This document shows positions 19,956 through 27,709 of a DNA stretch of 64,000 nt, in pieces (within the stretch, counting starts at the first letter, position 1; every line of letters starts with the position of its first letter). The notes beneath the pieces are model-generated. The model was given only the letters and a program-made list of their open reading frames with translations, was not told the DNA's origin and ran no database searches. The DNA comes from Mesorhizobium sp. CA8 (GTDB lineage Bacteria > Pseudomonadota > Alphaproteobacteria > Rhizobiales > Rhizobiaceae), in assembly GCF_020164955.1 (NCBI RefSeq), contig NZ_JAIUHG010000005.1, positions 213,335 through 277,334 of the forward strand, given 5' to 3'. Position numbers and translations under genes: made by a program.

Positions 19956-20534
19956 TCAAACCTTGATCGGGTTGAGCTTCAGATGCTGGATCAGGATGAT
20001 CGTCTTGGCGTCGACGATGCGGCCGTCGGCGATACCAGCCAGCGCGTCGTCCAAGGGCATTTCCAGAACCTCGATGTCCTCGCCTTCTTCCGGTGAGCCG
20101 CCGCCGTCGGAAATGCGGTCGGCCGGCGAATAGCGCGCGGTGAAGAACCAGAGCCGTTCCGTCACGCTGCCCGGGCTCATGAACGGCGAAAACAGCCGCT
20201 CGACATCCTTCAGGTGGTAGCCCAGCTCCTCCTCCGCTTCCTTGCGGATGGCGGTTTCGGGATCGTTTTCATCGAGCAAGCCGGCGCAGGCCTCGATCAG
20301 CGGCTCGCGATGGCCCACGGCGTAAGCCGGGAAGCGAAACTGCCGCACCAGGAGCACGGTCGAGCGCTGCGGATCGAAGGGCAGGATCACCGCGCCGTCG
20401 CCGCGATCGTAGGTCTGGCGGATCTGCGTCTCCCATCGCCCGTCGCGGCGGCGATAGTCGAGCACGGTCTTCTTGAGCACCGCCCAGTCGTCCGAAAGGA
20501 CCTCCTCCGAACGGATGCGAACGCGATCTTCCAT
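19956..20534 (-). CDS. Nudix hydrolase, NudK / ADP-sugar pyrophosphatase type
   Basis: A 192-residue Nudix enzyme. The body starts EDRVRIRSEEVLSDDWAVLKK, as in GDP-mannose or ADP-ribose pyrophosphatases such as NudK. The Nudix helix is degenerate at the arginine but keeps the acidic cluster (GLLDENDPETAIRKEAEEELG near 105), and MSPGSVTERLWFF follows as in NudK homologues. GGAGG lies 6 bases before ATG 20534, so the upstream open frame to 20687 is ignored. Likely substrate is a nucleoside-diphosphate sugar. Confidence 0.9.
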   Translation of the reverse strand: MEDRVRIRSEEVLSDDWAVLKKTVLDYRRRDGRWETQIRQTYDRGDGAVILPFDPQRSTVLLVRQFRFPAYAVGHREPLIEACAGLLDENDPETAIRKEAEEELGYHLKDVERLFSPFMSPGSVTERLWFFTARYSPADRISDGGGSPEEGEDIEVLEMPLDDALAGIADGRIVDAKTIILIQHLKLNPIKV

Positions 20535-20564
20535 GACGACCTCCGTATTGGCGGCAAAGGGATA

Positions 20565-20612
20565 GAGCAATTTCAGGAAAAGTGTGAAGCGGTTTTCCGT
20601 CCGAAATTGCGT
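20565..20612. repeat. GCAATTCC-family palindromic repeat, copy 1
   Basis: GCAATTTCAGGAAAAGTGTG...CCGTCCGAAATTGCG forms an inverted repeat of about 46 bases. Close relatives occur at 22065, 22763, 27566 and 43124. This copy is the shortest of the well-preserved ones and lies upstream of the Nudix gene start. Confidence 0.75.
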
Positions 20613-20818
20613 AAGGCAAAAAAGATGGTGCGGTCCTCCATCTCGAAGAACGGAGAACCGCTCCATCGAGAAAGGTGGCGCACGCAATCCTGGAAACCGG
20701 CTGGCCCGAAACCGACTGGCCTGGAAACCGACTGGTCCAGCGGGAGTCTCACCGGCTCGTGTCTGGCGCGACGCGCCGCGGCTGCCTAGATAGCGGTATC
20801 TCGCCAGGAGCCCGTTTC

Positions 20819-21922
20819 ATGACATCATCGCTTTTCCAGCCGATCACCCTCGGCGGCCTCACCTTCCCCAATCGCATCGCGGTTGCCCCCATGTGCCAGT
20901 ATTCGGCCGAGGACGGCTCGGCCAGCGACTGGCATCTCTATCACTGGATGAACCTGGCAATGTCGGGAGCCGGCATGGTGACCGTCGAGATGACCGATGT
21001 CGAGCGGCGCGGACGTATCTCGCATGGCTGCCTCGGCCTCTATTCCGACGACAACGAGGCGGCCGCCAAGCGCACGCTCGACGCCGCCAGGCGTGTCGCC
21101 GCGCGCGGCACGAAATTCGGTGTCCAGCTTGCCCACGCCGGCCGCAAGGCCTCTAACCGCAAACCCTGGGAAGGCGGCGGTCCGCTGCGGCCTGGCGAGG
21201 ATCCCTGGCAGACGGTTTCTGCCTCGGCCATCGCCTATGACACGGGCTGGAATGTGCCGCACGCGTTGGAGGAGGACGAGATCCTGGAGCTGATTGCGCG
21301 CTTTGCGCAGGCGGCCGTGCGCGCCGAACGCGCCGGTTTCGACTTTGCCGAATTGCACGCCGCGCATGGCTATCTGATCTTCCAGTTCCTCTCGCCGCTC
21401 TCCAACCAGCGGACGGACCGCTGGGGCGGGGCGCTGGAAAATCGCATGCGCTTTGCGGTCGAAATCGCCAGGGCGGTGAGGAAGGCCGCTCCGTCCGTGA
21501 TGCTGGGCGCACGCCTTTCGGTTAAGGAATGGGTCGAAGGCGGTTTCGACGTCGAGGACGCAATCGAGGTGGCCAAGGCGCTGAAGGCCGAGGGCATCGC
21601 CTATATCTGCTGCTCCAGCGGCGGCAATTCGCCCCTGCAGCAGGTGCCGCCCGGCCCTGGTTACCAGGTGCATCTGGCGGAGGCCGTGCGCAACGGCGCC
21701 GGCATTCCGACGCGCGCCGTGGGGCTGATCGACGATCCGCGCCAGGCCGAGGCGATCGTGGCCGACGGTCGTGCCGACATGGTGGCGCTGGCGCGCGCCT
21801 TCCTCGCCGACCCGCGCTGGGGCTGGCGCGCGGCGGCTGCTTTCGGCGAGGAAATCCATCCCGCGCCGCAGCTGGCACGTTCGGTGACGACGATGCGGCA
21901 TTGGATGAAGGCCGCCGGCTAG
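20819..21922 (+). CDS. NADH:flavin oxidoreductase, Old Yellow Enzyme family (YqjM/NamA-like)
   Basis: A 367-residue FMN enzyme of the class reducing activated C=C bonds of enones. The start SLFQPITLGGLTFPNRIAV and the sequence APMCQYSA match the YqjM/NamA group, where the cysteine tunes the flavin. LHAAHGYL provides the substrate-binding histidine pair near 178-181, and the phosphate site is in VGLIDDP and ADMVALARAFLADP near the C-terminus. AGGAG lies 8 bases before ATG 20819. Followed closely by a long palindromic repeat. Confidence 0.94.
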   Translation: MTSSLFQPITLGGLTFPNRIAVAPMCQYSAEDGSASDWHLYHWMNLAMSGAGMVTVEMTDVERRGRISHGCLGLYSDDNEAAAKRTLDAARRVAARGTKFGVQLAHAGRKASNRKPWEGGGPLRPGEDPWQTVSASAIAYDTGWNVPHALEEDEILELIARFAQAAVRAERAGFDFAELHAAHGYLIFQFLSPLSNQRTDRWGGALENRMRFAVEIARAVRKAAPSVMLGARLSVKEWVEGGFDVEDAIEVAKALKAEGIAYICCSSGGNSPLQQVPPGPGYQVHLAEAVRNGAGIPTRAVGLIDDPRQAEAIVADGRADMVALARAFLADPRWGWRAAAAFGEEIHPAPQLARSVTTMRHWMKAAG

Positions 21923-21929
21923 GGGTGTG

Positions 21930-22054
21930 TTGAGATTAGGTCAAGCCGAGCCGAGAACGGTGGTTTGCGAGAACCGGAGCGGAGCGTACTAAGTACGTGA
22001 GCACCGGAAGCGCAGGAAACCATCGTTCGCAGGCCGGCATCACCTGAATATCAA
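21930..22054. repeat. Long (~125 b) palindromic repeat, copy 1
   Basis: The ends TTGAGATTAGGTCAAGCC and GGCATCACCTGAATATCAA are imperfect inverted repeats, with inner sequence containing CGTACTAAGTACG, itself palindromic. The block GAACCGGAGCGGAGCG...TACGTGAGCACCGGAAGCGCAGG recurs at 38984-39119. It begins 8 bases after an oxidoreductase stop and may fold in the mRNA tail. Confidence 0.8.
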
Positions 22055-22064
22055 CGCAACCTAG

Positions 22065-22134
22065 GCAAATTCCAGGAAAGTCTTGACACGGTCAGGCTCG
22101 GCGGCTTCGCCGTGGCTTCCGTCCGGAATTGCGT
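22065..22134. repeat. GCAATTCC-family palindromic repeat, copy 2
   Basis: Starts GCAAATTCCAGGAAAG and ends CCGTCCGGAATTGCG, with an inner GCTCGGCGGCTTCGCCG hairpin. It follows the long palindromic repeat after 10 bases. The two together fill most of the gap between the oxidoreductase and DUF982 remnants. Confidence 0.75.
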
Positions 22135-22227
22135 CAAAACAAACTCGAATCAGCAGAGTGCTGAGACGTTTGGGCGCAGGTTTCTCGCCACAACTGCAAC
22201 CAATTTGGCCGTTTTACGTTGGCGGCC

Positions 22228-22496
22228 ATGATAGACAACAAGCCCTTTGAAAAGCCGGTGGTGGTCATGTCGGCAAATATCGCCAAATCCGAAGCACCCG
22301 CGAAGCAGCCGAGTGCCTGATGACCGTTTGGCCGCTCAATCGCGGCGAGCGTCATCGTGATGCTCTGGACACTTGCCTCAAGGCGCTGGAAGGTTATCGT
22401 TCGACGGCGGACGCACGTCGCGCCCTCGTCGAGGCAGCCAGGGAATCGGAAGTGCTGGTTCCTGAAGACAGGCTGCCCGACGGAAAGCTGCATTGA
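22228..22496 (+). pseudogene. DUF982 family gene with a frameshift
   Basis: The sequence encodes a typical DUF982 protein in two frames. MIDNKPFEKPVVV is read from ATG 22228; the second part, VGKYRQIRSTREAAECLM followed by TVWPLNRGERHRDALD, runs in the next frame from 22269 to the TGA at 22494-22496. Two bases (22267-22268) are left over, so one base is missing relative to an intact gene of about 89 residues. DUF982 proteins are small, rhizobial and of unknown function. Either a genuine disruption or a sequencing error is possible. A short in-frame ATG at 22320 would still give a 58-residue fragment. Confidence 0.8.
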
Positions 22497-22521
22497 GCGG
22501 ATTTCTTAACCGGAGGATTCC

Positions 22522-22761
22522 ATGGCGAAGCTGACTTACAAGATCGTCGAGCATGATGGCGGCTGGGCCTACAAGGTCGGCTCGACATTCTCTGAAACTT
22601 TCCGCACGCACCAGGAAGCGCTGCGCGCCGCCGAAATCGCTTCGGCCGAGCAGCAGGTCGCCGGCACTACGGACGGCATCCAGTACGAGGATGCCGAAGG
22701 AAAATGGCACGACGAACTCGCCGACGGCAGAGACCGTCCGCAGACCGAAGTATCTGACTGA
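22522..22761 (+). CDS. DUF2188 family protein
   Basis: A 79-residue protein of the DUF2188 type: the start KIVEHDGGWAYKVG and the block ETFRTHQEALRAAEIASAEQ are family features, with a likely fold of three strands and a helix. Function unknown. CGGAGGA precedes the ATG by 5 bases. It lies immediately downstream of the DUF982 remnant and its stop is adjacent to a GCAATTCC-family repeat. Confidence 0.9.
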   Translation: MAKLTYKIVEHDGGWAYKVGSTFSETFRTHQEALRAAEIASAEQQVAGTTDGIQYEDAEGKWHDELADGRDRPQTEVSD

Positions 22762-22762
22762 A

Positions 22763-22830
22763 GCATTCCAGGAAAAGTGTGAGCGGTCAGGCTCGGCGCT
22801 TTCGCCGCAGCCTTCTGCCCCGAACTGCGT
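22763..22830. repeat. GCAATTCC-family palindromic repeat, copy 3
   Basis: GCATTCCAGGAAAAGTGTGAGCGG at the left and GCCCCGAACTGCG at the right, less well preserved on the right arm than other copies. Begins two bases after the DUF2188 stop codon, so it is transcribed with that gene and may act as a terminator-like tail. Confidence 0.6.
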
Positions 22831-22941
22831 CGGGCGTTTCGCCGTTTCGTGAAGCGGAGAAAAACACTCCAACAAACTGGAATCGCCTCCGCGACCGGCA
22901 AAGCCCAAGGCTTCATGCCGGCCGCCGGAGACCATGCGGCC

Positions 22942-23214
22942 CTATTTGCCGCAGTAGTTGTCATTGACGTTCTGCTGCGAATTGGCATCGGGACCTGGCG
23001 TTGTGTCGGCACACGGCCCGATAGCGCCGGTATTGCCTTGGGTGGTCAGCCCGGAGCCACCGTTGATGCTGCCTGTGGTATAGGGGTCCACCTGCTCGCT
23101 CACGTCGGGACGATGGTCGCGGTGCCACCACCACCAGTCATCTGATGACTGCGCCATGGCCGCGCCACCCATGGCCAGCACCAGCGCCGAAGCTGCGATA
23201 AGTCTTGTAAGCAT
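22942..23214 (-). CDS. Small exported protein with a four-tryptophan run
   Basis: A 90-residue exported protein of unknown function. The signal peptide LTRLIAASALVLAMGGAAMA ends near residue 21 (AQ). The mature chain begins SSDDWWWWHRDHRPD, with four consecutive tryptophans, and the remainder is Gly/Thr/Asn-rich with two cysteines (near 68 and 88) that could pair. GGAG lies 7 bases before ATG 23214. The gene is isolated and I know no family for it. Confidence 0.75.
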   Translation of the reverse strand: MLTRLIAASALVLAMGGAAMAQSSDDWWWWHRDHRPDVSEQVDPYTTGSINGGSGLTTQGNTGAIGPCADTTPGPDANSQQNVNDNYCGK

Positions 23215-23396
23215 CGGATTTCTCCATTCTCTCAATCGCAAAAATATATGGGGCCGAGGCCCCACAGCGACAAAGGCGAAACCCTGCCGCCGGGGCTAAA
23301 GTTCCACCGGAAATTGCGGGTGGGACGGAATGTCCGACACTTTTGTGTGACGCCGCGTGATCAACCGCGAAGCATTGCCGTGACCACCAGCCGAAT

Positions 23397-24371
23397 TCAT
23401 TTCGCGTCGGCGAAAGCACGCGCGGCGACACGTTCGATAAAGGCCATCACCCGTTCGGGTTCCAGGAATTGCGGCATGTGGCCTAGACCTTCGACCCGTT
23501 CGAAGTCGAGGCCCCCGATCCTATCCAGCATCGGTTCGCCATGCACGGCCTCGACGATCACGCGGTCATCGGTCCCGAACAGAATGCCTGCCGGCATCGC
23601 TATGTCGCGGTAACGCCGTTCGATTTCGCCAAGATCCCGTTCCACCGCCACGACATCGGTGGAGGTGGCGAAATAGTGGGACGGACGCAACCCGAGCCAG
23701 CCCCCGCCGGCGACCATGTAGTCCGCGGGAACCGCTTGCGGCGCGAAAATGAACCTCAGCGTCGGCCGCGCGTAACGAAGGCTAAGTGGCACCGCCACCG
23801 TATGGGCCAGGACGCGGCGCAACAGCGGCCATGGAACATAGAGCAGGTCAAACCGCTCACGTATCCTCGCTTCGAGATGCGTCAGCGGTGAAAGCAGCGC
23901 AATGCCGGAAATCGCTGTCGGATGCCCGGCTGCCAGAGCAAGGGCAATGGCCCCACCGAGCGAATGGCCAACGATGAGTGGCCGTTCCAGGCGCAATTCC
24001 TCGATGAAGCGCCGCAGGATGTCGGCCTGTTCGGGCAATCGGCCGGTCGCACCCCTTGCCCGAACCGAATAGCCGGAGCCTGGCCGGTCGAGCGCGATCA
24101 GCCGGTAACCAGAACCGAAGCGCCCGAACAGGGTGTGGCGAAAATGGTGGAGCTGAGCGCCGAGCCCGTGCACGAAGACGATCGGCTTGCCCTCGCCCTC
24201 TTCCACATAGTGGATGCGGTTGCCGTCGATCTCGACGAATTTTCCGCAAGCCGGCACCCGTCTTTCGGCCTTTGCCGCGATCCGCCAGGTCGCAAGCATC
24301 AGCGCGAGCACGACAAGCACGATGGCGGCAAGCAAGCCGGCAAGCAGCCACAAGACAATCGATATCAGCAT
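23397..24371 (-). CDS. Membrane-anchored alpha/beta hydrolase
   Basis: A 324-residue protein with an N-terminal membrane segment (residues about 3-27, LISIVLWLLAGLLAAIVLVV) and an alpha/beta hydrolase domain, probably facing the periplasm. The oxyanion region is FVHGLGAQ near 66, the nucleophile serine 137 is in GHSLGGA, and D268 or D269 (GTDD) with H298 (GLGHMP) completes the triad. AGGTGA lies before ATG 24371. A very long open frame continues upstream on this strand but is the shadow of the plus-strand genes there. Divergent from the CinA-type gene. Confidence 0.92.
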   Translation of the reverse strand: MLISIVLWLLAGLLAAIVLVVLALMLATWRIAAKAERRVPACGKFVEIDGNRIHYVEEGEGKPIVFVHGLGAQLHHFRHTLFGRFGSGYRLIALDRPGSGYSVRARGATGRLPEQADILRRFIEELRLERPLIVGHSLGGAIALALAAGHPTAISGIALLSPLTHLEARIRERFDLLYVPWPLLRRVLAHTVAVPLSLRYARPTLRFIFAPQAVPADYMVAGGGWLGLRPSHYFATSTDVVAVERDLGEIERRYRDIAMPAGILFGTDDRVIVEAVHGEPMLDRIGGLDFERVEGLGHMPQFLEPERVMAFIERVAARAFADAK

Positions 24372-24506
24372 GTTTTCACCTGGCCCGACCGACCGCACCA
24401 TATCGGCAACGGCAGCCGCCACAAGCGCATCAACACATCCGGGTTTCGCATTGCCGCCGGCCGCCGGCCGCGTTATCTCAGGCGACCTATTGTGCCGGAG
24501 CCCGCC

Positions 24507-25247
24507 ATGCCTGAAATCGTCACCGCCGCCATGCTCGTCATCGGCGACGAGATCCTCTCCGGCCGCACCAAGGACAAGAACATCGGCCACCTCGCCGACA
24601 TCATGACGGCGATCGGCATCGATCTTAAGGAAGTGCGCATCGTCCCCGATAAGGAGGACGAGATCGTTGCGGCGGTGAATGCCCTGCGCGCTCGTTATAC
24701 CTACGTCTTCACCACCGGCGGCATCGGCCCCACGCATGACGACATTACCGCCGACTCGATCGCCAAGGCCTTCGGCGTGCCCTGCGAATACGACGCCAGG
24801 GCCTATGCGCTGCTCGAAGCAAGCTATGCCGGGCGTGGCATCGAATTCACCGAAGCGCGCAAGCGCATGGCGCGCATGCCGCGCGGCGCCGACCATATCG
24901 ACAATCCCGTCTCCGTCGCGCCGGGCTTCCGCATCGGCAATGTCCATGTCATGGCCGGCGTGCCGTCGATCTTCCAGGCCATGCTCGACAATGTTGTGCC
25001 TACGCTCAGGGCCGGCACGAAGATGCTGTCGGCCACGGTGCAGTGTCCCTTCGGCGAAGGATTGATCGGCGGGCCGCTGGCCGAGATCCAGAAGGCGCAT
25101 CCCGACACGATCATCGGCTCCTATCCCAAATATGGCGACGGCAAGTTCTGGACCGAACTCGTCGTCCGAGCCCGCAGCGAGGAAGCGCTCGAGGCCGCGC
25201 GCAAGGACGTCGAGGCAATGGTGGCGGGCTTGGCCAAGGGAGGCTGA
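24507..25247 (+). CDS. CinA-type molybdopterin-binding domain protein
   Basis: A 246-residue stand-alone MoCF_biosynth domain, the N-terminal half of CinA (competence/damage-inducible protein A). The domain runs from AAMLVIGDEILSGRTKD through FTTGGIGPTHDDITADSIAKAF, its most conserved block, to about 170. The amidase half found in full CinA proteins is absent, as usual for alphaproteobacteria. Such proteins may hydrolyse pyridine-nucleotide or ADP-ribose phosphodiester bonds, but the activity here is unproven. GGAG precedes ATG 24507. Confidence 0.92.
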   Translation: MPEIVTAAMLVIGDEILSGRTKDKNIGHLADIMTAIGIDLKEVRIVPDKEDEIVAAVNALRARYTYVFTTGGIGPTHDDITADSIAKAFGVPCEYDARAYALLEASYAGRGIEFTEARKRMARMPRGADHIDNPVSVAPGFRIGNVHVMAGVPSIFQAMLDNVVPTLRAGTKMLSATVQCPFGEGLIGGPLAEIQKAHPDTIIGSYPKYGDGKFWTELVVRARSEEALEAARKDVEAMVAGLAKGG

Positions 25248-25340
25248 CCGGGCATTCGGCTGGAACCAGTCAACGCGCTGAGGCGTTCCTTTGCTGCGCG
25301 CACGCGTAGCGCAAGTACGCAAGTAATTGAGGGACCAGCC

Positions 25341-26174
25341 ATGCGCTTCAAGACAATCGTCGCCATTTTGCAGAACGAGCAGGACGCCGAGCGCGTCCTC
25401 GATTACGCCCTTCCGCTTGCCGAAAGGTTCGAGAGCCATCTCGTCGGTATCCATGCCGAGGCGCTTCCCGTGCCCTACACATCGGCCACCGGCTTCCCGG
25501 ATACCGAATTCCTGCAGGTCTCGGCCGAGATGAATAAGGAACGCGCCGACAAGTTGCGGGCCTATTTCATGAAGAGGATCGAGGACTCCGGCCTGTCCTT
25601 CGAGTGGCGTAGCCTGGAAAGCTTCTCCGGCGACAGCGCGCTGACCGGCATATCGAGCGTGCGCGCCGCCGATCTGATCATTGCCGCGCAGCGCGACACC
25701 GGCGGCGATCCTGGCGCCGACGTCGACACGTTGGTCTACGATGCCGGCCGGCCGGTGCTGGTCGTGCCCCATGCCGGGCCACTGGTCACGACCTTCAGAC
25801 GTGTGCTGCTGGCCTGGAACGGCAGCAAGGAAGCGGCCCGGGCCGCGTTCGATGCCCTGCCCTTCATCGCCGAGGCCGACAAGACGGACATTCTCGTCAT
25901 CGACCCGCCGGAGACGCTCGATGAATCTCCGGAAGCCGCCGGCGCCGAGATCGCAGCGGCGCTGTCGCGTCATGGTGCCAATGTCAGTGTCTCCGTGCAG
26001 AAATCGGACGGCTCCTCGGTGGACGATATCATCCAGTCGCGGATAACCGAGTCCGGCGCCGATCTTCTGGTGCTTGGCGCCTACAGCCACTCCTGGCTGC
26101 GCCAGCTTCTGTTCGGCGGCGTCACCCGCACGGTGTTGCGCACGACGAATGTGGCGGCCTTCCTGTCGCGGTGA
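25341..26174 (+). CDS. Universal stress protein, two UspA domains
   Basis: A 277-residue protein with two tandem UspA folds (about 1-145 and 150-277). The second domain has the better-preserved nucleotide-loop region, GAYSHSWLRQLLFGGVTRTV, although the classical G-x2-G-x9-G(S/T) is not fully matched. The first domain has VVPHAG at its end. Such proteins bind ATP or AMP and are induced by stress. GAGGGA lies before ATG 25341. It starts 93 bases after the CinA-type gene on the same strand, so co-transcription is possible. Confidence 0.92.
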   Translation: MRFKTIVAILQNEQDAERVLDYALPLAERFESHLVGIHAEALPVPYTSATGFPDTEFLQVSAEMNKERADKLRAYFMKRIEDSGLSFEWRSLESFSGDSALTGISSVRAADLIIAAQRDTGGDPGADVDTLVYDAGRPVLVVPHAGPLVTTFRRVLLAWNGSKEAARAAFDALPFIAEADKTDILVIDPPETLDESPEAAGAEIAAALSRHGANVSVSVQKSDGSSVDDIIQSRITESGADLLVLGAYSHSWLRQLLFGGVTRTVLRTTNVAAFLSR

Positions 26175-26372
26175 GGGTAGGTCTCGAACCCGTAAGCGGT
26201 TTCGAGGCCGCGACCTGTGTCAAGCTAAAAGCGCATCGCTTCAATTCGTCTCAGCGCAACGCGCTTGAGCCCACAGCCCCTCCCCTTGCCAAGCCCGGCG
26301 CTTTCCGGCTAATTCCGGCTGCATTCCAGTGTTTCTGCGCGCCGACGGCGCGCCTTGCGGAGTGCGCGAACC

Positions 26373-26873
26373 ATGTCCCTTCCAGAAAAAGCCTTTCCCG
26401 TCTCCTGGGACCAGTTCCACCGCGACGCCCGGGCGCTTTCCTGGCGGTTGTCCGGCGCCAACAAGGGGCAATGGAAAGCGATCGTCTGCATCACGCGCGG
26501 CGGCCTGGTGCCTGCCGCCATCATCGCGCGCGAGCTTGGCATCCGCGTCATCGAGACGGTGTGCGTCGCCTCCTATCATGACTACACCAGCCAGGGTCAG
26601 TTGCAGGTCCTGAAGGAGATTTCGCCTCCGCTGCTCGCCGATGACGGGGCGGGCGTGCTGATCATCGACGACCTCACCGATACCGGCAAGACGGCGGGTA
26701 TAGTGCGCGCCATGATGCCGAAAGCGCATTTCGCGACTGTCTACGCCAAGCCGAAGGGCCGCCCGCTGGTCGACACATTCGTCACCGAGGTCAGCCAGGA
26801 CACCTGGATCTACTTTCCCTGGGATATGGGCTTCACTTACCAGAAGCCGATCGCAGACGATCACGCCGGCTGA
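26373..26873 (+). CDS. gpt: Xanthine-guanine phosphoribosyltransferase
   Basis: Gpt transfers phosphoribose from PRPP to guanine, xanthine or hypoxanthine in purine salvage. The 166-residue product has full length. The PRPP motif is [14 protein letters not shown] near 95, and the N-terminal [16 protein letters not shown] and [10 protein letters not shown] are family signatures. The C-terminal IYFPWDMG contributes to base binding. ATG 26373 has GCGGAG upstream. Adenine deaminase at 16511 could supply hypoxanthine to it. Confidence 0.95.
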   Translation: MSLPEKAFPVSWDQFHRDARALSWRLSGANKGQWKAIVCITRGGLVPAAIIARELGIRVIETVCVASYHDYTSQGQLQVLKEISPPLLADDGAGVLIIDDLTDTGKTAGIVRAMMPKAHFATVYAKPKGRPLVDTFVTEVSQDTWIYFPWDMGFTYQKPIADDHAG

Positions 26874-27069
26874 GCGGCCTTCACGTTTCGAGAGAATCTG
26901 GCTCAAGCCAGGTCCTGTAACCGCGCCAATGAGCGCAACTACTTGGGCAAATGACCTTTTCTGGTGGCATTTCCCGATAGCGTGAAGTTTTTTACTTTTA
27001 AAGCCCATAATTCGCCCTAAGATTTGTAAGGTGGCAAACGATTCCGGAGGCTTGGGGCAGCTTCTTACC

Positions 27070-27558
27070 ATGTTGACGAGGTCGACGACGCACAACCAGA
27101 TGGCCGAGAGAGTCCGGCGGCTCTTCGGCGTCGCGCCTTGTCGCCTGCAGGTGGCCGCCTTGCCTTGGCGTGAGGGCGAGAACGGCGTCGAGATCATGCT
27201 GATCACCAGTCGCGACACCGGGCGCTGGGTGCTGCCCAAGGGTTGGCCGGAGGCCAGGGAACCGCTTTGCGAAGCCGCCGCTCGCGAAGCGGGCGAGGAA
27301 GCCGGGCTGCGCGGCACCGTCTCGCATCTTGAAGCCGGCCGCTATTTCTATGCCAAGGTCCTTGCCTCGGGCGAGGAAGTGCCTTGCGAGGTGCTGGTCT
27401 TTCCGCTGCATGTCGAGCACGTGGCGGATCGCTGGAAAGAGAAACGCGCGCGCACCCGCAAATGGGTCGGCCCGAACGAAGCGGTCCGTATGGTCAACGA
27501 ACCTGACCTTTGCCAGATCATTGCCGGCTTCTGCGCCGCGCCGCACAAGTTCGCCTGA
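27070..27558 (+). CDS. Nudix hydrolase
   Basis: A Nudix hydrolase of about 162 residues with a textbook box G-x5-E-x7-RE-x2-EE-x-G: GWPEAREPLCEAAAREAGEEAG. The preceding RWVLPKG resembles diphosphoinositol- or diadenosine-polyphosphate hydrolases (DIPP/MutT-like), so a polyphosphorylated substrate is plausible but unproven. The start is uncertain: ATG 27070 was chosen, GTG 27031 would add 13 residues with GGAGG placed inside, and ATG 27100 is also possible. It is followed 8 bases later by a repeat. Confidence 0.88.
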   Translation: MLTRSTTHNQMAERVRRLFGVAPCRLQVAALPWREGENGVEIMLITSRDTGRWVLPKGWPEAREPLCEAAAREAGEEAGLRGTVSHLEAGRYFYAKVLASGEEVPCEVLVFPLHVEHVADRWKEKRARTRKWVGPNEAVRMVNEPDLCQIIAGFCAAPHKFA

Positions 27559-27565
27559 TTCAAAA

Positions 27566-27702
27566 GCAATCCCAGGAAAAGTGTGAGCGGTTAGGCTCGG
27601 CGGCTGGCTGTAGCTGAGCTCGGCGACTTCGCTGTAGCTGGGCTCGGCGACTTCGTCTTAGCTGGGCGGCGGCTTCGCCGTAGCCTTCCGTCCGGAATTG
27701 CG
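27566..27702. repeat. GCAATTCC-family repeat, copy 4, with internal tandem expansion
   Basis: Outer arms GCAATCCCAGGAAAAGTG and CCGTCCGGAATTGCG match the family, but the centre holds about three and a half diverging copies of a roughly 24-base unit (GCTGTAGCTGAGCTCGGCGA, then GCTGTAGCTGGGCTCGGCGA, then a third variant at 27656). It spans 137 bases, twice the usual length. It lies between the convergent Nudix and GNAT genes. Confidence 0.75.
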
Positions 27703-27709
27703 TGGATCG

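Noticed and set aside
22134..22493. Minus-strand frame of 119 codons
   Set aside because: Covers the same bases as the DUF982 remnant on the plus strand, which has family motifs. The minus frame matches nothing I know.
23248..23275. GGGGCC-GA-GGCCCC hairpin upstream of the small Trp-rich protein gene
   Set aside because: The loop would be two bases, too tight for a stable terminator, and it is in front of both divergent genes.
24372..26090. Very long open frame on the minus strand extending the hydrolase gene upstream
   Set aside because: It lies opposite the CinA-type and stress-protein genes, which have clear family motifs and ribosome binding sites. The hydrolase has a good start at 24371, and the upstream extension reads as low-complexity His/Asp/Arg-rich sequence typical of a shadow of GC-rich genes.
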